Part shown: positions 1 to 11,870 of the stretch, piece by piece
How the letters are laid out: every line of letters begins with the position of its first letter
Position numbering within the stretch: the first letter of the stretch is position 1
From: Liquidambar formosana
Taxonomy: Eukaryota > Streptophyta > Magnoliopsida > Saxifragales > Altingiaceae
Direction: 5' to 3'
DNA length: 64,000 nt
NCBI GenBank assembly: GCA_039720395.1
Contig: CM077831.1
Location: 14,417,845-14,481,844, forward strand
Notes under the pieces: model-generated
What the model saw: only the letters and a program-made list of their open reading frames with translations
What the model was told of the DNA's origin: nothing
Databases searched by the model: none
Program-made: the position numbers and the translations under genes

Positions 1-1820
1 GAGAGGGGGGACTTTTCTGCTAGTACTCTCCAGTACGGCTCGCATTCCCAACCTTGGATTGGGTGGAAGGCATGGTGTGACGAGATTTGCGATATCCCCG
101 CCTCTCAAGAGAAGCTTCGCGATGCCGGGTTTTTGAAAGCTATTCGGCTTTCTTCGTTGCTGGACGTGAAGAGAGACAAACTGAGTTTGGAATTCTTGCT
201 CTTTTGGTGGTCCGCGGAGACACACACCTTCGTGGCTGCGTGGGGAGAATTCGCTCCCATGCTAGAAGATGTGGTGGTGCTGATTTGGCTTCTTCTTTTT
301 GGTGAGGAGCCCTGGGCCATTCTAAATGAGGAAGAGAAGAAGGCAGATGAACTCTGCGTCATCAGGTCGTAGTAGATATAGAGGGACTGCAGAAAAAGTG
401 CACCCTGTCTGGATGGGTAAAGTAATTTTTTTTTTTAAAGACTTTAGTGATAAAAAAAATCAACCGAGGGCGGGAGTCGGGAAGGACAGCAACTACGAGC
501 TCGAGGCCTTTGTGTCTTACTAGCTTTGCCAGCACATCCTCGAGGAAGGGCAGAAGACGGGATCCATGGCCATGTGTTCACTTTGGCGATCAGGATTGCG
601 GTAGGGTCGAGGCTAGTGCTGGCTCCCCTCTTCCTCTATTATCGCCTTGATATGATAAAGGGGGACATGGAGAGGTCGAAGGGGCATTACTTTGTCAACA
701 GCTACTTCCCCACCTCGTTCCTTTAATTGTTTCTGTACAAGCACTTCAAAGGGTACGCCCCCGCGCTATACAAGATCCCCCCAACCAAGAAAGTGAAGGT
801 TATAGAAAAAGGGAAAGAGGTGGAGAAAGAAGTCCCCAGATGTGCTTACGCATTACGCGCTGGGTTGATTCCTTGAAGAAGAAGCTAGGCGACTACATGG
901 ACATTGCCCAGAATTGCCCATACTTAGTTTCCTCCCTGGCCTCAAATAGGCAGCTGCTGCCCCGAGGAGACTACTTCTGTGGAGTTTGCCACCTTTCAGG
1001 GGAGATTCCTATGGTATATGCCTTGTACTTGGCGAACCTCCTCTGCCTGTGGTGGTGGAGAATAAGTCTGCCACGGTTCCTTATCACGCGGGTTGGATTT
1101 CGAGGCAGTTTGGCTTCGATCAAGGAGTGCCTCATCTTCTTTCTTGGGATGCGCATTACGAAGCTGCGAACATGCGTTTTACCCTCCCGACTGTATGCGG
1201 CGACGAAGAAGATTACCTTTCTAAGGAAGTCCCACATGGGGATTTGCTGATGAATATGCAAAGTTCTTGGTGAGAGTCATTAGCTCCTATCGGGACTTTG
1301 TTAAATCTCATCCTCAAGAAGCCCTATTTGACCATCCACCACGGGGACTGCTTTCTCTATTTACCCTCCAAGAGAGAGGTGAAGGGGAAGTGGAAGGAGA
1401 AGGTGGAAGAGAAGGAGAAAGTGACCCCCACCCATCGAAGGAAGGTGGTCGAGGAAGCTCTAACCTCTTTTGTCCCTCATACCGCGACAGACTCTACCAA
1501 ACCCAAGCCCTCGGAGGTGCTTTTCCATTATATATATATTTTTTATATTTTATATTTTTAAAGTTTATAAGCTGCTTTCAAATTTGACCTATTTCCTATG
1601 TTGGTTTCTTTTCCTTCCCTCTTTCTTTTTTCTTGAGGCCGAAAGCTCTTCCAAAGAGCCTACTTCTAGCCATCCTCCATTTTCAACCGGCACATTGGCA
1701 GAGCTCGAGGCCACGGGCATTGACATCGATGTGCTGGTTTTTCAGACAGCGCGGTCCGCGACCCTCCAAGCCAGGACGCGGAGTCAGACCTATTACTCTC
1801 GTGGCTAGTGGGATGGACTA
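1..1820 (+). pseudogene. plant mobile domain (aminotransferase-like) gene remnant, 5' end outside window
   Basis: A frame is open from base 1 to a stop at 370-372. It reads like the first part of a plant mobile domain: a WW..ETHTF..AWGEFAPMLEDV block at about 205-285. Further blocks follow in shifted frames: KDFSDK...NYELEAF at 440-515, a VFTLAIRIA..LAPLF block at 570-640, and a SRQFGFDQGVP block at 1095-1130. The order of blocks is that of PMD proteins, which in hosts act in silencing and are also carried by transposons. The frame changes repeatedly, so the gene is dead. The tail (1380-1820) is low-complexity, Glu/Ser-rich coding-like sequence with a T-rich stretch (1520-1640) that may be an intron. 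This copy belongs to a different PMD subgroup from the copies inside the retroelements further right. No LTR was seen around it. Confidence 0.7.
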
Positions 1821-1971
1821 AGATGAAGAAGTGGACTTTTTAGTCGAACCTGGTGAGAACATCCCTCCGTCGTTTGGAAGATGGACTTTTTAGTCCAATA
1901 AAGGCAAGACCTAATACATATTGAAACGCAAGCAACCATAGACTCCCACACAACCTACTATTCAAAATTAA

Positions 1972-2535
1972 TTAAGCATTAGACCATGTTATATCCACCA
2001 AACCCCAGTTGTCACTAGGCACACCCAAGGCTTCCCAAACAGCTTTCGAGGCATCCACAATATCGTCATCACATGGAGGTTGATAATTACGGTCTTCATC
2101 ACATCCTATAGTTGAGTCACACTCATCCACCACCATGGCCACCACGCTCCGTCCATTGGCACTTATAGTGATGTCGTTAAAGCATCTTCCCTTCTTGTTA
2201 AACCATCCGGTTGATAGTGCCACAACTGGTGTGTTGTCTGAGTGGTACTACTGGTTGTCACATTCTGATGAGCTTTCACCATCTCCACTCTTTTGAAAGC
2301 TGTTAATAGTGAGGTGTGCCTTGGTCTAACTAGACACGGTTGATGAACATGTGTAAGTTGTGTAAAGCTTGCCTTGAACACAGCAATCAGAGTCATTCTC
2401 TTGGTTGCATTGGTAGGATTTCTTTCCCCTAATTTTACCGCTTGGTTGACAAACTTGAGCTTCAACATCCAAAAAATCCGTAACAAGCAGTATGAGTAGT
2501 AGGAGAATGGATGCTTTTAAGCAAAATTTCTTCAT
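1972..2535 (-). pseudogene. kiwellin / ripening-related protein, two in-frame stops
   Basis: The minus strand starts with ATG at 2535 and keeps one frame to the TAA at 1972 (188 codons), the usual size of an intronless kiwellin gene. Residues 1-26 form a hydrophobic signal peptide, so the protein would be secreted. The Cys-rich body follows: [22 protein letters not shown], then STGWF, DECDST and QPPCDDDIVDASKAVW blocks. Kiwellins are apoplastic double-psi beta-barrel proteins, some of which bind pathogen effectors; that role is family knowledge. The frame is broken only by TAG at 2326-2328 (codon 70) and TAG at 2248-2250 (codon 96). The second lies where relatives read Asn-Gln-Tyr-His and looks like an extra codon. 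No frameshift is seen, so decay is recent, or the allele is polymorphic. Confidence 0.88.
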
Positions 2536-2612
2536 TCATTCACTCTCTCTCTCTCTCTCTACTTGTGTTGAATGCTTGATGTAAAGGGAATAACAAGTGG
2601 GTATATATAACA
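2536..2612 (-). promoter_or_regulatory. promoter and GA-microsatellite 5' UTR of the kiwellin pseudogene
   Basis: On the minus strand a TATATATA box lies at about 2603-2610, some 70 bases before the ATG. A (GA)n microsatellite (CT on the plus strand, about 2545-2560) sits between them in the presumed 5' UTR, as is common in plant genes. The promoter looks intact although the coding part is not. Confidence 0.6.
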
Positions 2613-3154
2613 ATTACCTTACATAATTACCCATATTTTCTGCACAAAAAATCCATCTACTCAATTTTGCTAGCTAGGAAAGAACAATCCGAAGCATCAT
2701 AATGATTGAAAGTAACCGAACGTTTAAACGACCATTATGCATGTATACCATCTATCAACATAACTGCCATGGCACACTGAATTGTTTCAAAATCTTTCAT
2801 AAATTGTGGAAGCTTATATCTCTATAAGACCTCTAACGCATCTAATAGTTTAAACAGTCATCCTATCACATTGCCATCTCTATCACTATCTTGTCCACTT
2901 TTCCAAATTTAAATCAAGCAGTTTGCTGCGTTGAGGTAATAGTAATAGTTCCACAATGACAAGAACTATCTAAATGCCTCTTTTGAACATATGGAAGAGG
3001 ACAGAGTATTAGTCTTAGGTAAAAAAATTTCACCTCTTTTAAGTGATAGTTCAACGTACATGCATATTCTTAACTATTTTTAGCGTAATAATCTTCACAT
3101 TCATAATATTGACAGAAAAGATCCGAAGCCCTCAATAATCCTCATGAAATTCCG
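2613..3154. other. AT-rich intergenic sequence
   Basis: I see no coding frame, repeat end or RNA gene here. It is the upstream region of the kiwellin pseudogene. Confidence 0.5.
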
Positions 3155-4230
3155 GTTATATTAACCCTACAATACCTAGAAGGGGGGTTGAATAGGTATT
3201 ACTATAAACCTTACCCAATTTTAATTATGAACACTCAAAATCCCAATTATCACAATCAATTCAATTGCATAGCAAGTATAAAAGCATGTAAGAGATTGCA
3301 CAAGAGATTTTTACGTGGAAAACCTTGATGGGAAAAACCACGGGACCTAGTCCAGTTGAAGCAAATCCACTATGAACTCAATGAGTACAATGAGTACAAG
3401 ACACACTTACAGACCAAAAGGACTTAAGCAAAATTCTTCACTCCCATGACCGCACACGATTGATCTCCGTCTTCACGGCTTTGGTCGCAACCAACCTCTT
3501 CACAGCGATTCCTTCTACCATGAACTCGCAAGCTCGATCTCCGTCGCAACGGACTCACAAACATTTAAGGATGTGAAATAATGTGTGGTTTGAAAGTTTC
3601 TAGAGCATGTATGTGAAAACCTAGGTAAAAGTGCTCTAGAAAGGTTTGAGAAGATGAACTTTGTAAAACCTAATTAGGAAAGGCTTGCTTGACCCTCTCT
3701 ATGAAAACAAACCCTATTTATAAAGAATAAGATACCCCAAGTGACTGGGATTCGTTTTAAGATCAAATAGGAAAGTTTTAAGAATTTTAAAAACTGTTTT
3801 TTACGAGCCAGGATCGATCGTCCCATGACCCTACGATCGATCCTAAAAAACAGAGGCTAAAAAACATTTCTGGGCACCCTAGGATCGATCCTCTAGAGCC
3901 CATGATCGATCCTAGAAAACAGTAGTAAAAACTATTTTTTTGGACACCCTAGGATCGATCCTCCAGAGCCCACAATCGATCCTAGAACCTGAATTTTTCT
4001 TTAAAGCTTTAAAAACATGTTCAAAAACATTTTCCCTTTATTCAAACAAAATATCATGATTTAAAATGAATTGAATTGATTAAAATCGGGCTTCTATAGA
4101 CACTTACTTGACCTAACAATGAGTGTGAGTCGCATTGTCTTGTATTATTCACTCGAGTCGATCTTAGAAGCTTTGCTCATCTTGAATCAACAAATGACAT
4201 TCAATGGACACTTTTGACACGGAATATGCC
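3155..4230 (+). repeat. probable solo LTR of a Copia-type (Sirevirus-like) element
   Basis: The left part carries CTAGAAGGGGGGTTGAATAGG at about 3177, and a TTACGTGGAAAACC..GATGGGAAAAACC block lies at 3310-3345. Both are blocks I know from LTRs of plant Copia elements. No gag-pol lies on either side, so this is a solo or truncated LTR. The middle holds three tandem units of about 70 bases (3809-3990), each with two GATCGATC-type palindromes. Ends are approximate: I could not find a clean target duplication. Confidence 0.5.
3809..3990. repeat. three tandem ~70-bp units with ATCGAT palindromes
   Basis: Units start near 3809, 3879 and 3949. Each has an AGGATCGATC box followed 25-30 bases later by an ATCGATCCTA box facing the other way, then an A/T-rich spacer. 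Palindromic repeated motifs in the LTR are known from Sireviruses; whether these are the equivalent is inference. Confidence 0.7.
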
Positions 4231-4786
4231 AATCTAAAAACATGGACTTTACACCTCACACTCATTCGGCTTAGTAATTTTTTCGAGAACATATAAAACT
4301 GCTAATGTTGCGATATAAGCTTACATTATAACAAGACAACTTAGCCTCTATCTCTAATGCAGTGACAAAATAGTACTTATGGTTCCTGTCTGTATCCCAT
4401 AGTACTCTACAAAGAAAGCTTTCACTGCCTAATGAATTGTATAAAATTTGATACCTTCAACTTAGTTACGAGTTACAAATACTTTAGAACTGAAAAATAA
4501 AATTGACAATGATATATGGAGTTTCAAAGTTTCTACCCATTTGCAATATGCTATTAGTTCTTTTAATCAAATTGAGGAAATTGGTGGTGCAGATCATTTG
4601 CAATCTGCTATCAATTCTAGAAGTGAGCTGAAATTACAGCAAGGGCGAATGTAAGGAAACTTTGGTTACTAAGAAAGACTTTTGAACTATTTTTGCGAAA
4701 GTATTCCCTATTTGCACCTTCTATATGTATTTCCAATTTTGTTAAGCCTGGAGATCATATTGATAACTTTACCATATGATCTGAGT
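4231..4786. other. AT-rich sequence, nothing recognised
   Basis: No long frame, terminal repeat or RNA gene is visible. Confidence 0.5.
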
Positions 4787-4789
4787 TTA

Positions 4790-5583
4790 GGGTGTGTTTG
4801 GTTTGCGGGAATGGATTAATGGGAATGGGCATAACATTCCTGGGATTTAGATTCCCATTCTTAAGATACCTATACCCATTGCCTTAGCAGCGTTTGGATG
4901 CACCAAATTTTACATGGGAATCAAATTTTCATTCCTATTCCAGTGTTTGGTGAAACCAATTTAATATAGGAATGGAATCATATTTAATTTAATTTTCCAA
5001 AAATACCCCTTCCTACAATACTTAATTGATGTTGATTTAACTTCCAATTTTTTTTTTCTTTTGGTTCTAAAGCTCAATCAACTTCTAAAATAATAATTAA
5101 AAAAAGCCCATTTCATGCAATACCAATTTTCATTATTATTTATTTCTATTGTTATAATTACTGTTATGATATTATTTTCTATACTCTAAACTTGACGGGT
5201 AGAGGGGGAAGCCTAGCTTTTTATTATTATTATTATTTTAAGAAGACAATAATAGGAATTTTATCGAAGAAAGAAGCTTTTGGATGAAGCTTGGTTGATG
5301 TATCGTTGTGGAAGACATGCTGGATGGATACTCCTTTCGCGGGAATGATCTTAGGTATTTGGGAATTTTTTCTATTTTGAAACCTATTCCTTGGGTATGG
5401 TAATCAGAAACCCACGTTTAACATGGGTATGAGATTCCCACAAACTTGGGTATTTCATTCCCACATGAACTCCATTCCTAGATTCAATCCCCATATCAAT
5501 TAGTTAACCAAACATAGGAATCAACTGGAATGGGAATGGGATTCCCATTCCCGCACGTCTATTCCAGCGTACCAAACGCACCC
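4790..5583. mobile_element. PIF/Harbinger-type MITE with TTA target duplication
   Basis: The left end reads GGGTGTGTTTGGTTTGCGGG. The right end, read inward on the other strand, is GGGTGCGTTTGGTACGCTGG. These are imperfect terminal inverted repeats of about 25 bases. The element (794 bp) is flanked directly by TTA at 4787-4789 and 5584-5586, the three-base target duplication of the PIF/Harbinger superfamily. It has no transposase frame, so it is non-autonomous. The interior is AT-rich and repeats GGGAATGGGA-like motifs near both ends. Confidence 0.88.
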
Positions 5584-5586
5584 TTA

Positions 5587-5908
5587 TAGTAATAACTAAT
5601 TGCCTAACAATTAAATCGAGGAAAGCAAATCGTGAAAGTCATTGAGGTACTACGAACTTTTCTTCCATATATGACCAGAACTAAACATGATTCTATCCCT
5701 TTTTGATATTCAAGTGAATAGTGCAATACTCTAGATGATAGTGGTAAGCGTTGTATGGAGCAATTCAAAGACGAAGAACAAGACATAATGTAGAGTAATA
5801 GAAATCATGAGCTCTAAATTTCCATTAATCTGCAAAAATATCGTCATTGTCCACTGTTGGCTTTGTTCTATTAACTGGATAGTGACAATTATAAATGTGT
5901 GGAATATT
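5587..5908. other. AT-rich sequence, nothing recognised
   Basis: The stretch between the MITE and the LTR of element E shows no gene-like frame on either strand. Confidence 0.45.
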
Positions 5909-6853
5909 TGTAACCGACGAATGAGACCCTGACACGTGTAGATCTTCGGTTTTAAGCTCGAATGAGCCATGATTCTTCGGTTACCCGGGGACTGTCTTCA
6001 GGTTGGCACGACTTCGGGACAATCGTCCCCTCGATTCATTGCATCCTCGAGCCAGCAACCCTTTCGGGTCGTTTTGCCCTCGGTTCGAGCATCCTCGGGC
6101 CACCAACACCCTCGGGCCATTTTATTCGCGGTTGCTTAAAACCGCCCTAGGTAAACATGCCCTCGGGCCGTCAGCACCTTTGGGTCATTGCATCACTCGG
6201 TTCGTGCCACCTTCGGGCTAGCATGCTCTCGGTCGAATTAATTTCTTTGAGCCGCTCGAGCACATATCTCTCACGTGCACCAAATTTGTCCTACCTCCCA
6301 GATTCGACAAGGAAAACCCGGCCGGGATCAGAGCATGCCCCGGCAATTGGGTCAGGAGATATAACTGTCGACGATCAGGCCTGTAACCCCAAAAGATCCG
6401 CGATCCGGTCAGAAACCGCCATTTAACTATGGTTAGCTCGGAACCCTAAATTGACCACGGTAAGGTCCGAACATTGGCCTTATCTGGATCCTAGTCTTTG
6501 CCTATAAAAGGAACACTATTCATGCCAAAGAAGGTAAGTTCCCTCAACACAAAAACCCTAGAGATTCTCCTCTTCTTTTTTCTCTTTTTCTCTCTACACT
6601 GAGACTGATTTGAGCGGCGGAGGGTTTTAGATCGGGAAACCCTCGGTCTCCTTTGACGATCCTCTTTGTTTTCAAGTCATTATTCACCACAGCACCTAGC
6701 ACTACTGTTCATCTAAGAAGCCCAACACTTCCGTACGTCTGGGAGTTATCTCTGCCCCTACAACTCGCTCGGGCCGTAGTCGCGCGGTGTTCCAAATCTT
6801 CAGACCTCCTTTTTCAAAGCGCTCCGCCGACTGTCTGGATTTTTCCCCGTACA
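5909..6853 (+). repeat. 5' LTR of old gypsy element E
   Basis: The proposed LTR starts TGTAACC and ends CCGTACA, giving short inverted ends TGTA/TACA. A TATA box (TATAAAA, 6503-6509) lies about two thirds of the way in. The end is followed by TTTGGCATCGTCTGTGGGAA, a block that follows the 5' LTR of many Tat-lineage gypsy elements and serves as the primer binding region (6856-6875). The right end is firm; the left end is my best reading. A 945-bp LTR fits the lineage. Confidence 0.65.
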
Positions 6854-6975
6854 GTTTGGCATCGTCTGTGGGAAAATCGAGCAAAAAGCCGTTGTCAGAG
6901 CTCGACTTCTCACTTCTACAAATGGCGGGGTGAACCAGATCTGAAGCAACGTAGGTCGGGCTAGAGCACAACGAC

Positions 6976-7728
6976 ATGAGCATGGTCCTCCCTTCACCAC
7001 CTTCCGGGCATCCTCCAGCAAGCGCCATCTTCATTGGAGAGACGAGTAGGCCTGCGATGCAAATACCAGTGCTAGAGGTCCAGGTCGCCTACGAACGGGC
7101 GGTTGCGGAGCACTCTAACCCGGAGGCAGTAACCGCTGTCGTCGCAATGCTCCAAGAGCGACCAGAGGAGACGCAACGCGAGAAACTTGCCCTAAAGCAA
7201 GAATGCTTCAATCTAAAGGAGCGTAGCCACTACCAAGCCACCCTTCGCCGCGGTCGGCTAACAGCAGAGGACGGCAGCGACAAGGGGAGTTACACCTCTC
7301 ACCCCGCTGAATCCCGGCCGCGGCGCGGAAGAGGCCATGTTCAAGAAAGGCGGTCCTCGAGGAATGAGGATTAAAGCCAAAGAAAGCCGAAGGATAGAGT
7401 TGAACGCTAAAGAACCAACAGAAGGCAACTGTTCATTCAAGACTCTTATTTAAGGGTCGTTACTGAGGCCAGCTCTGGTCATGTTAGACGGGATCGTTGG
7501 GAGGATAATCGGGGTCAAAGAGGAAGCGAACGACGTTCAGAGACATTCGCCCCGAGGCCTGATCGAAGAGATAGGGAGCGTTACGAAGCCCTCAGGGGCC
7601 CAGTAGAGAGGGGTCGACGAAAAAGGAGTCCTCGAGAAGAGAGGAGAAGGAGAGTTGGGGACCTGACCTCAGACAAGTTCGCAAAAAAGGTCCTAGCGGA
7701 GATTAAAACAATGAAGGAACCAGCATGT
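6976..7728 (+). pseudogene. gag N-terminal fragment of element E
   Basis: The frame begins with ATG at 6976 and runs to TGA/TAA near 7372. A highly charged Arg/Glu-rich gag-like frame continues after a shift from about 7440, with blocks such as RPDRRDRERYEAL and the motif SDKFAKKVLAEIK ending in MKEPAC at 7728. Arg-rich linkers like this are usual before the gag core of Tat elements. It is cut at 7728 by the LTR of element C, so the gag core, protease and pol of E are not in the window or lie beyond its right edge. Confidence 0.6.
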
Positions 7729-10700
7729 TGTGAACTCCAGAAAATGGCCCACAAGGATTTGGCGGAAAGAAGTATGGAATGGGTGAAAGACAACAAACGA
7801 AAAGGAGTCGCCACCTCATTTTTTAGGGAAAAGAGGAAAACCACAAAAATATTTTATTTTCAAAACCACATGACTCCATTTAAGGAAAAGCAAAGTCTTT
7901 GAAACCAGAAAATTGGATTCGGGGGCTAAGTTACGATGTGGGAAGGTTCTGGGCAAAAGCCCATAGGCACCCACATCGCCCGAGTCGGTCTCTTAATTTA
8001 ATTGGGCTAACTTAATATCTTTTTCACTCAAATGCCAACATATATCATCACAAGGCAGCATGCATATCATATATTTCATCCAATCATCCATGCATAGTCA
8101 CTCAAATAAAACAAAACAGAAAAAGAAAAGAAAAGAAAAGAAAAGAAAAGAAAAACCTAGGATACTTAGATCCTAGAACGGACTTGAGCCTCACGAAGAG
8201 CGCCTACGTACTATGCAGCGAAATACATGGATCAAAGTCCACGTAGTTCGAAAAGAATAGGGTTACAACCTAATACAAACCTATGGTAAATACCCTAGGT
8301 TTCCTCATTTGAAAATGTATCGAATAATCCAAAATTGGAGACTTCCACAAGAGGAAAACTTTGATAGAAAACAAGAATTTTAGCAATAAAGGAAACCTTT
8401 GATAAACACCATATGTTTGTATTAAGAAGTAACCCTAGGAGGGAGAAGAGAAAAGAAAGAAAAAGAAAGGTGAATTGGGGCACCTTCAAACCCTACTTAC
8501 CTGAGCGCAAAAGCTCCAATCATTAGCCATTTCAGACCATAGCAGCCCTATTTGCAATAGGACAAGCATTGTACCTGTCTGCACCCTTACAAGTGCACAA
8601 AACCATGCAAAGAAAACAAAATACTAATCGGGACAGAACCATGACAAGGCCTAAAATCATCCATTAATCATGCAAACAACAAGAAAAATGAATAACTAAG
8701 GACTCTAACTCAATCCTACATGCAATGACCTAACTAATATGCATAAAAAACCTACCAAAGACACACTAACAAGCATAAGAGACTTCAATAATATCAATAA
8801 ACATGATAGCAAAGCATATTCTAACCAAAAAGATGATATTTTATGTAAAATATGAAAATAGGCCTTCCTACGGCGAGCTTTCTAAGCGAAACTATCCTAA
8901 GATAATTTCACGTAAAAAAGTCGTTATGGGGAGGTGCAATCAACATATCCTACGTAAAATATATATACTAGAATACAATAGAAGTGATTTCATGCTTAAA
9001 CACATCATAAAAGGCTCTCATGCAAAACCTCACTCAATAAGAAGGATAATTATCCTTAGAAAAGGATAATGTCTCCAAAAACCCTATAAAAACTACTACA
9101 TGAATGCAAACCTAGCATGATTCAATTATATGCAGCATATATAGAATGACTATGATGAGAAGAAACTCAAAAAACTAAGCTAAGCATGCTGTATGAAACT
9201 TGTGCGAATTCAGGGTTATCGAAACCCTAATTTCACAATCATGCATTAAAACCTATGAAACGACTCTAACACATGCTCAAATTATCATGAATATCATTCA
9301 TATAACATGTATTAACTAACAGGAGCATCAACTCATGATAACTATCACGGCAACCTAAACACGTGAACTACGCATGATTTAAGAGGATAGAAAAGATAAT
9401 ACTCTCAAATCCTTAGTAAACCAGGGATTATCAAGCATATAAAGCCATAAATCATCTCAAAATCATTCATACAACATCACATAAGCATTGAATTCAATCC
9501 ATAAGAAAAGCTATTTCATGCACTATGACTATCCTAGAAGAAGAAGAAGAAGGAGAAGAAGGAGAAGCAGAAAACTCATGTTCAGCATTAAAGGGACAGG
9601 CTTACCTCTTGTAGACTCTTCCTTGTCTTCAAACTTCTTGTTTCCTTGCTTGCTTAGGGTTGAAGAGCCTCCTCTTGATGTCCTTCTATCTCTCCAAACT
9701 CGTAGCTCCCTATCTCTTTAGGTGTAAAGTGCAATTAACCTCTCCCTATGTGCTGAATATCATGTCCTTTATATAGAGAACTGACCCCCTAAACCAATGG
9801 CTAAGATTAATTCATTAAACAATGATCCTAGGGCTATTAGAGACTCTCTTGGTGCTCAAACAACTCAAACTTACACACTCTTAAGCTCAAACAAGTTGTA
9901 ATGGCGGAGGAAACCGTCAAAAGAGGGAGAGAGGAGTCAGAAGTTGACTTGAAGAAGGATTCCTTGGGTGACCAACTTGCCCCGGACGGTTAGCCGTTTG
10001 GGCTTGGACGGCTGACCATCCAGCCCCAGACGGTTACCCGAGGGTCCCCTATTTTTGCTCCGCTTTTGACTCCCACTTGTTGTAGAAGTCCTAAAATCTT
10101 CAAATTAAGTCCGATTTTGACGAAATAAAAGCCAAAACGACCATGTTTCGAAGGGGAACACATTTTTAGGCATTTTAGGACAAAAATCCTCAACCATGAG
10201 TGCATAGTTCGGTTTTACAAAGGTGGTTAACCATGGTGTTTCATTGTCGCTAAGTTGGGTTTGTACACAAGGTCGAACCGAATGCTTTCCCAATCGAAAA
10301 TCGATCTTTCTAAACATGTTTAGGACATAAATAAAGCCCAATTGAAGTTAAATGAGAGAAAATTGATTGGGTCTTATGAGTCAATTTGACCAAACCAAGA
10401 AAGGGTCTTTTAGCCAACCCGAACTATTATGAGCCGAATTGATCTTAAACCATTAATTCATGAAATTGAACCTATATATAGACTCTATATAACCATATGA
10501 ACTTGAGGGAATGACTCGGGATTCATTTCAAGCTCAAATGGAAAATATACAGCTTAAAAGACGATTATACCCTTAAAGTCGCAAAAGTTCTTATTGACTA
10601 TCGAAATGAACTCTAAATCACTTCAAAATTCATACACATGATATTCAATGCAATAAAAACTCAATGCAAAAGACTAGACTCGAAAAGGACTCAAAATCCT

Positions 10701-10748
10701 ACATGAAATGATATGTCCTAGCTAAGGTGACAAAAATGGGGTGTGACA
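7729..10748 (-). repeat. 3' LTR of Tat element C
   Basis: The plus strand begins TGTGAACTCC and ends GGGGTGTGACA, the reverse of a TGTCACACC...GGTTCACA LTR. It matches the two LTRs of element A over about 3 kb. On the minus strand it holds the 80-bp palindrome (9963-10042), a TATATAAA box (9768-9775) and a CAG|GTAAG donor-like site at 8500. An (AAAAG)n microsatellite lies at 8125-8152 and an AAG/AGG-rich one at 9538-9570. The polypurine tract adjoins 10749, which makes it the 3' LTR. Confidence 0.92.
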
Positions 10749-10762
10749 GAAGCCCCTCATTG
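10749..10762 (-). other. polypurine tract of element C
   Basis: On the minus strand CAATGAGGGGCTTC abuts the TGTCACACC start of the LTR. The same tract precedes the 3' LTR of A (42824-42837) and, with a small change, that of B. Confidence 0.85.
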
Positions 10763-11870
10763 GTGAACAAGTTTCACTTATGAGCCAATGATCAAAGAAC
10801 AACCCATTTTTGTTCGATAGATTAATCTCATTAATACCAACAAACTCAAATGGAACCATAAGGATAGACTTCGTTATATCCAAGCACGCGACGATTTCAT
10901 CGAAGCAAATAATTGATTGCATGCCAACATTCGTTGGTGCGCTCATACAAATGCCTTTACCATGCACTAATTGCATTAGTGATATAACAACCCATTCTTA
11001 TTTGATAGATTGATCTCATTAATACCAACAAACTCAAATGGAACCATAAGGATAGACTTCGTCATATCCAAGCACGCGACGATTTCATCGAAGCAAATAA
11101 TCGATTGCATTTCAATGCATGCCAACATTCGTTGGTGCGCTCATGCAAATGCCTTTACCATGCACTAATTGCATTAGTGATATCCACATGGTCTTCTCAT
11201 GATGCGAGACTAGTTGCACTAGTGCATCACAAGGTATCCTACCAATTTCATTGGTAATTCTCAAAACGAGTTATTTCATAACTTATAGATCATCATTTTA
11301 TGTGAAATCATCGTTGAATTGAATGTCCATCAATTCAAAACCAAGTGCATTTCATGCCAATCTCACTGGGGATAATAAAGATAGTGAGTTATTTCATAAC
11401 TCATGACTCACCATTTCATGTGAAATTATCGTTATCACACGATTTCATGCCACTTTCAGTGGAAATAACAAAGATAGTGAGTTATCTCATAACTCGTGAA
11501 TCATCATTTCATGTGAAATTATCATTATCACATGATTTTATACCACTTTCAGTGGACATAGCAAAGATAGTGAGTTATTTCATAACTCTTGAATCATCAT
11601 CTCATGTGAAATTATCATTATCACATGATTTCATGCCACTTTCAGTGGAAATAACAAAGATAGTGAGTTATTTCATAACTCATGGATCATCATTTCATGT
11701 GAAATTATCTTTATTACATGATTTCATGCCACTTTCAGTGGAAATAACAAAGATAGTGAGTTATTTCATAACTCATGGATCATCATTTCATGTGAAATTA
11801 TCATTATCACATGATATGAGATCCGATTGCAAGTCAATTGATTCAAAATCAAGCTTATTTCTAGTCATTT
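10763..11870 (-). repeat. hairpin-rich tandem repeat region, 3' end of element C (first part)
   Basis: Two copies of a ~190-bp unit (about 10800-10990 and 11000-11185) hold short inverted repeats such as CACTAAT..ATTAGTG and CGAT..ATCG. From 11340 to 11830 a ~120-bp unit repeats with stems GAGTTAT..ATAACTC and CCACT..AGTGG around a three-base TTC loop (GAA in element sense). A 191-codon open frame over 11345-11920 is only the translation of this repeat. The region is cut at 11870 by element A and resumes at 45864. Confidence 0.8.

Noticed and set aside
9488..9721. Arg-rich small frames in the LTRs (also 12898-13131, 43865-44101)
   Set aside because: They come from an AAG/CTT microsatellite after the TATA box and have no shared domain beyond it.
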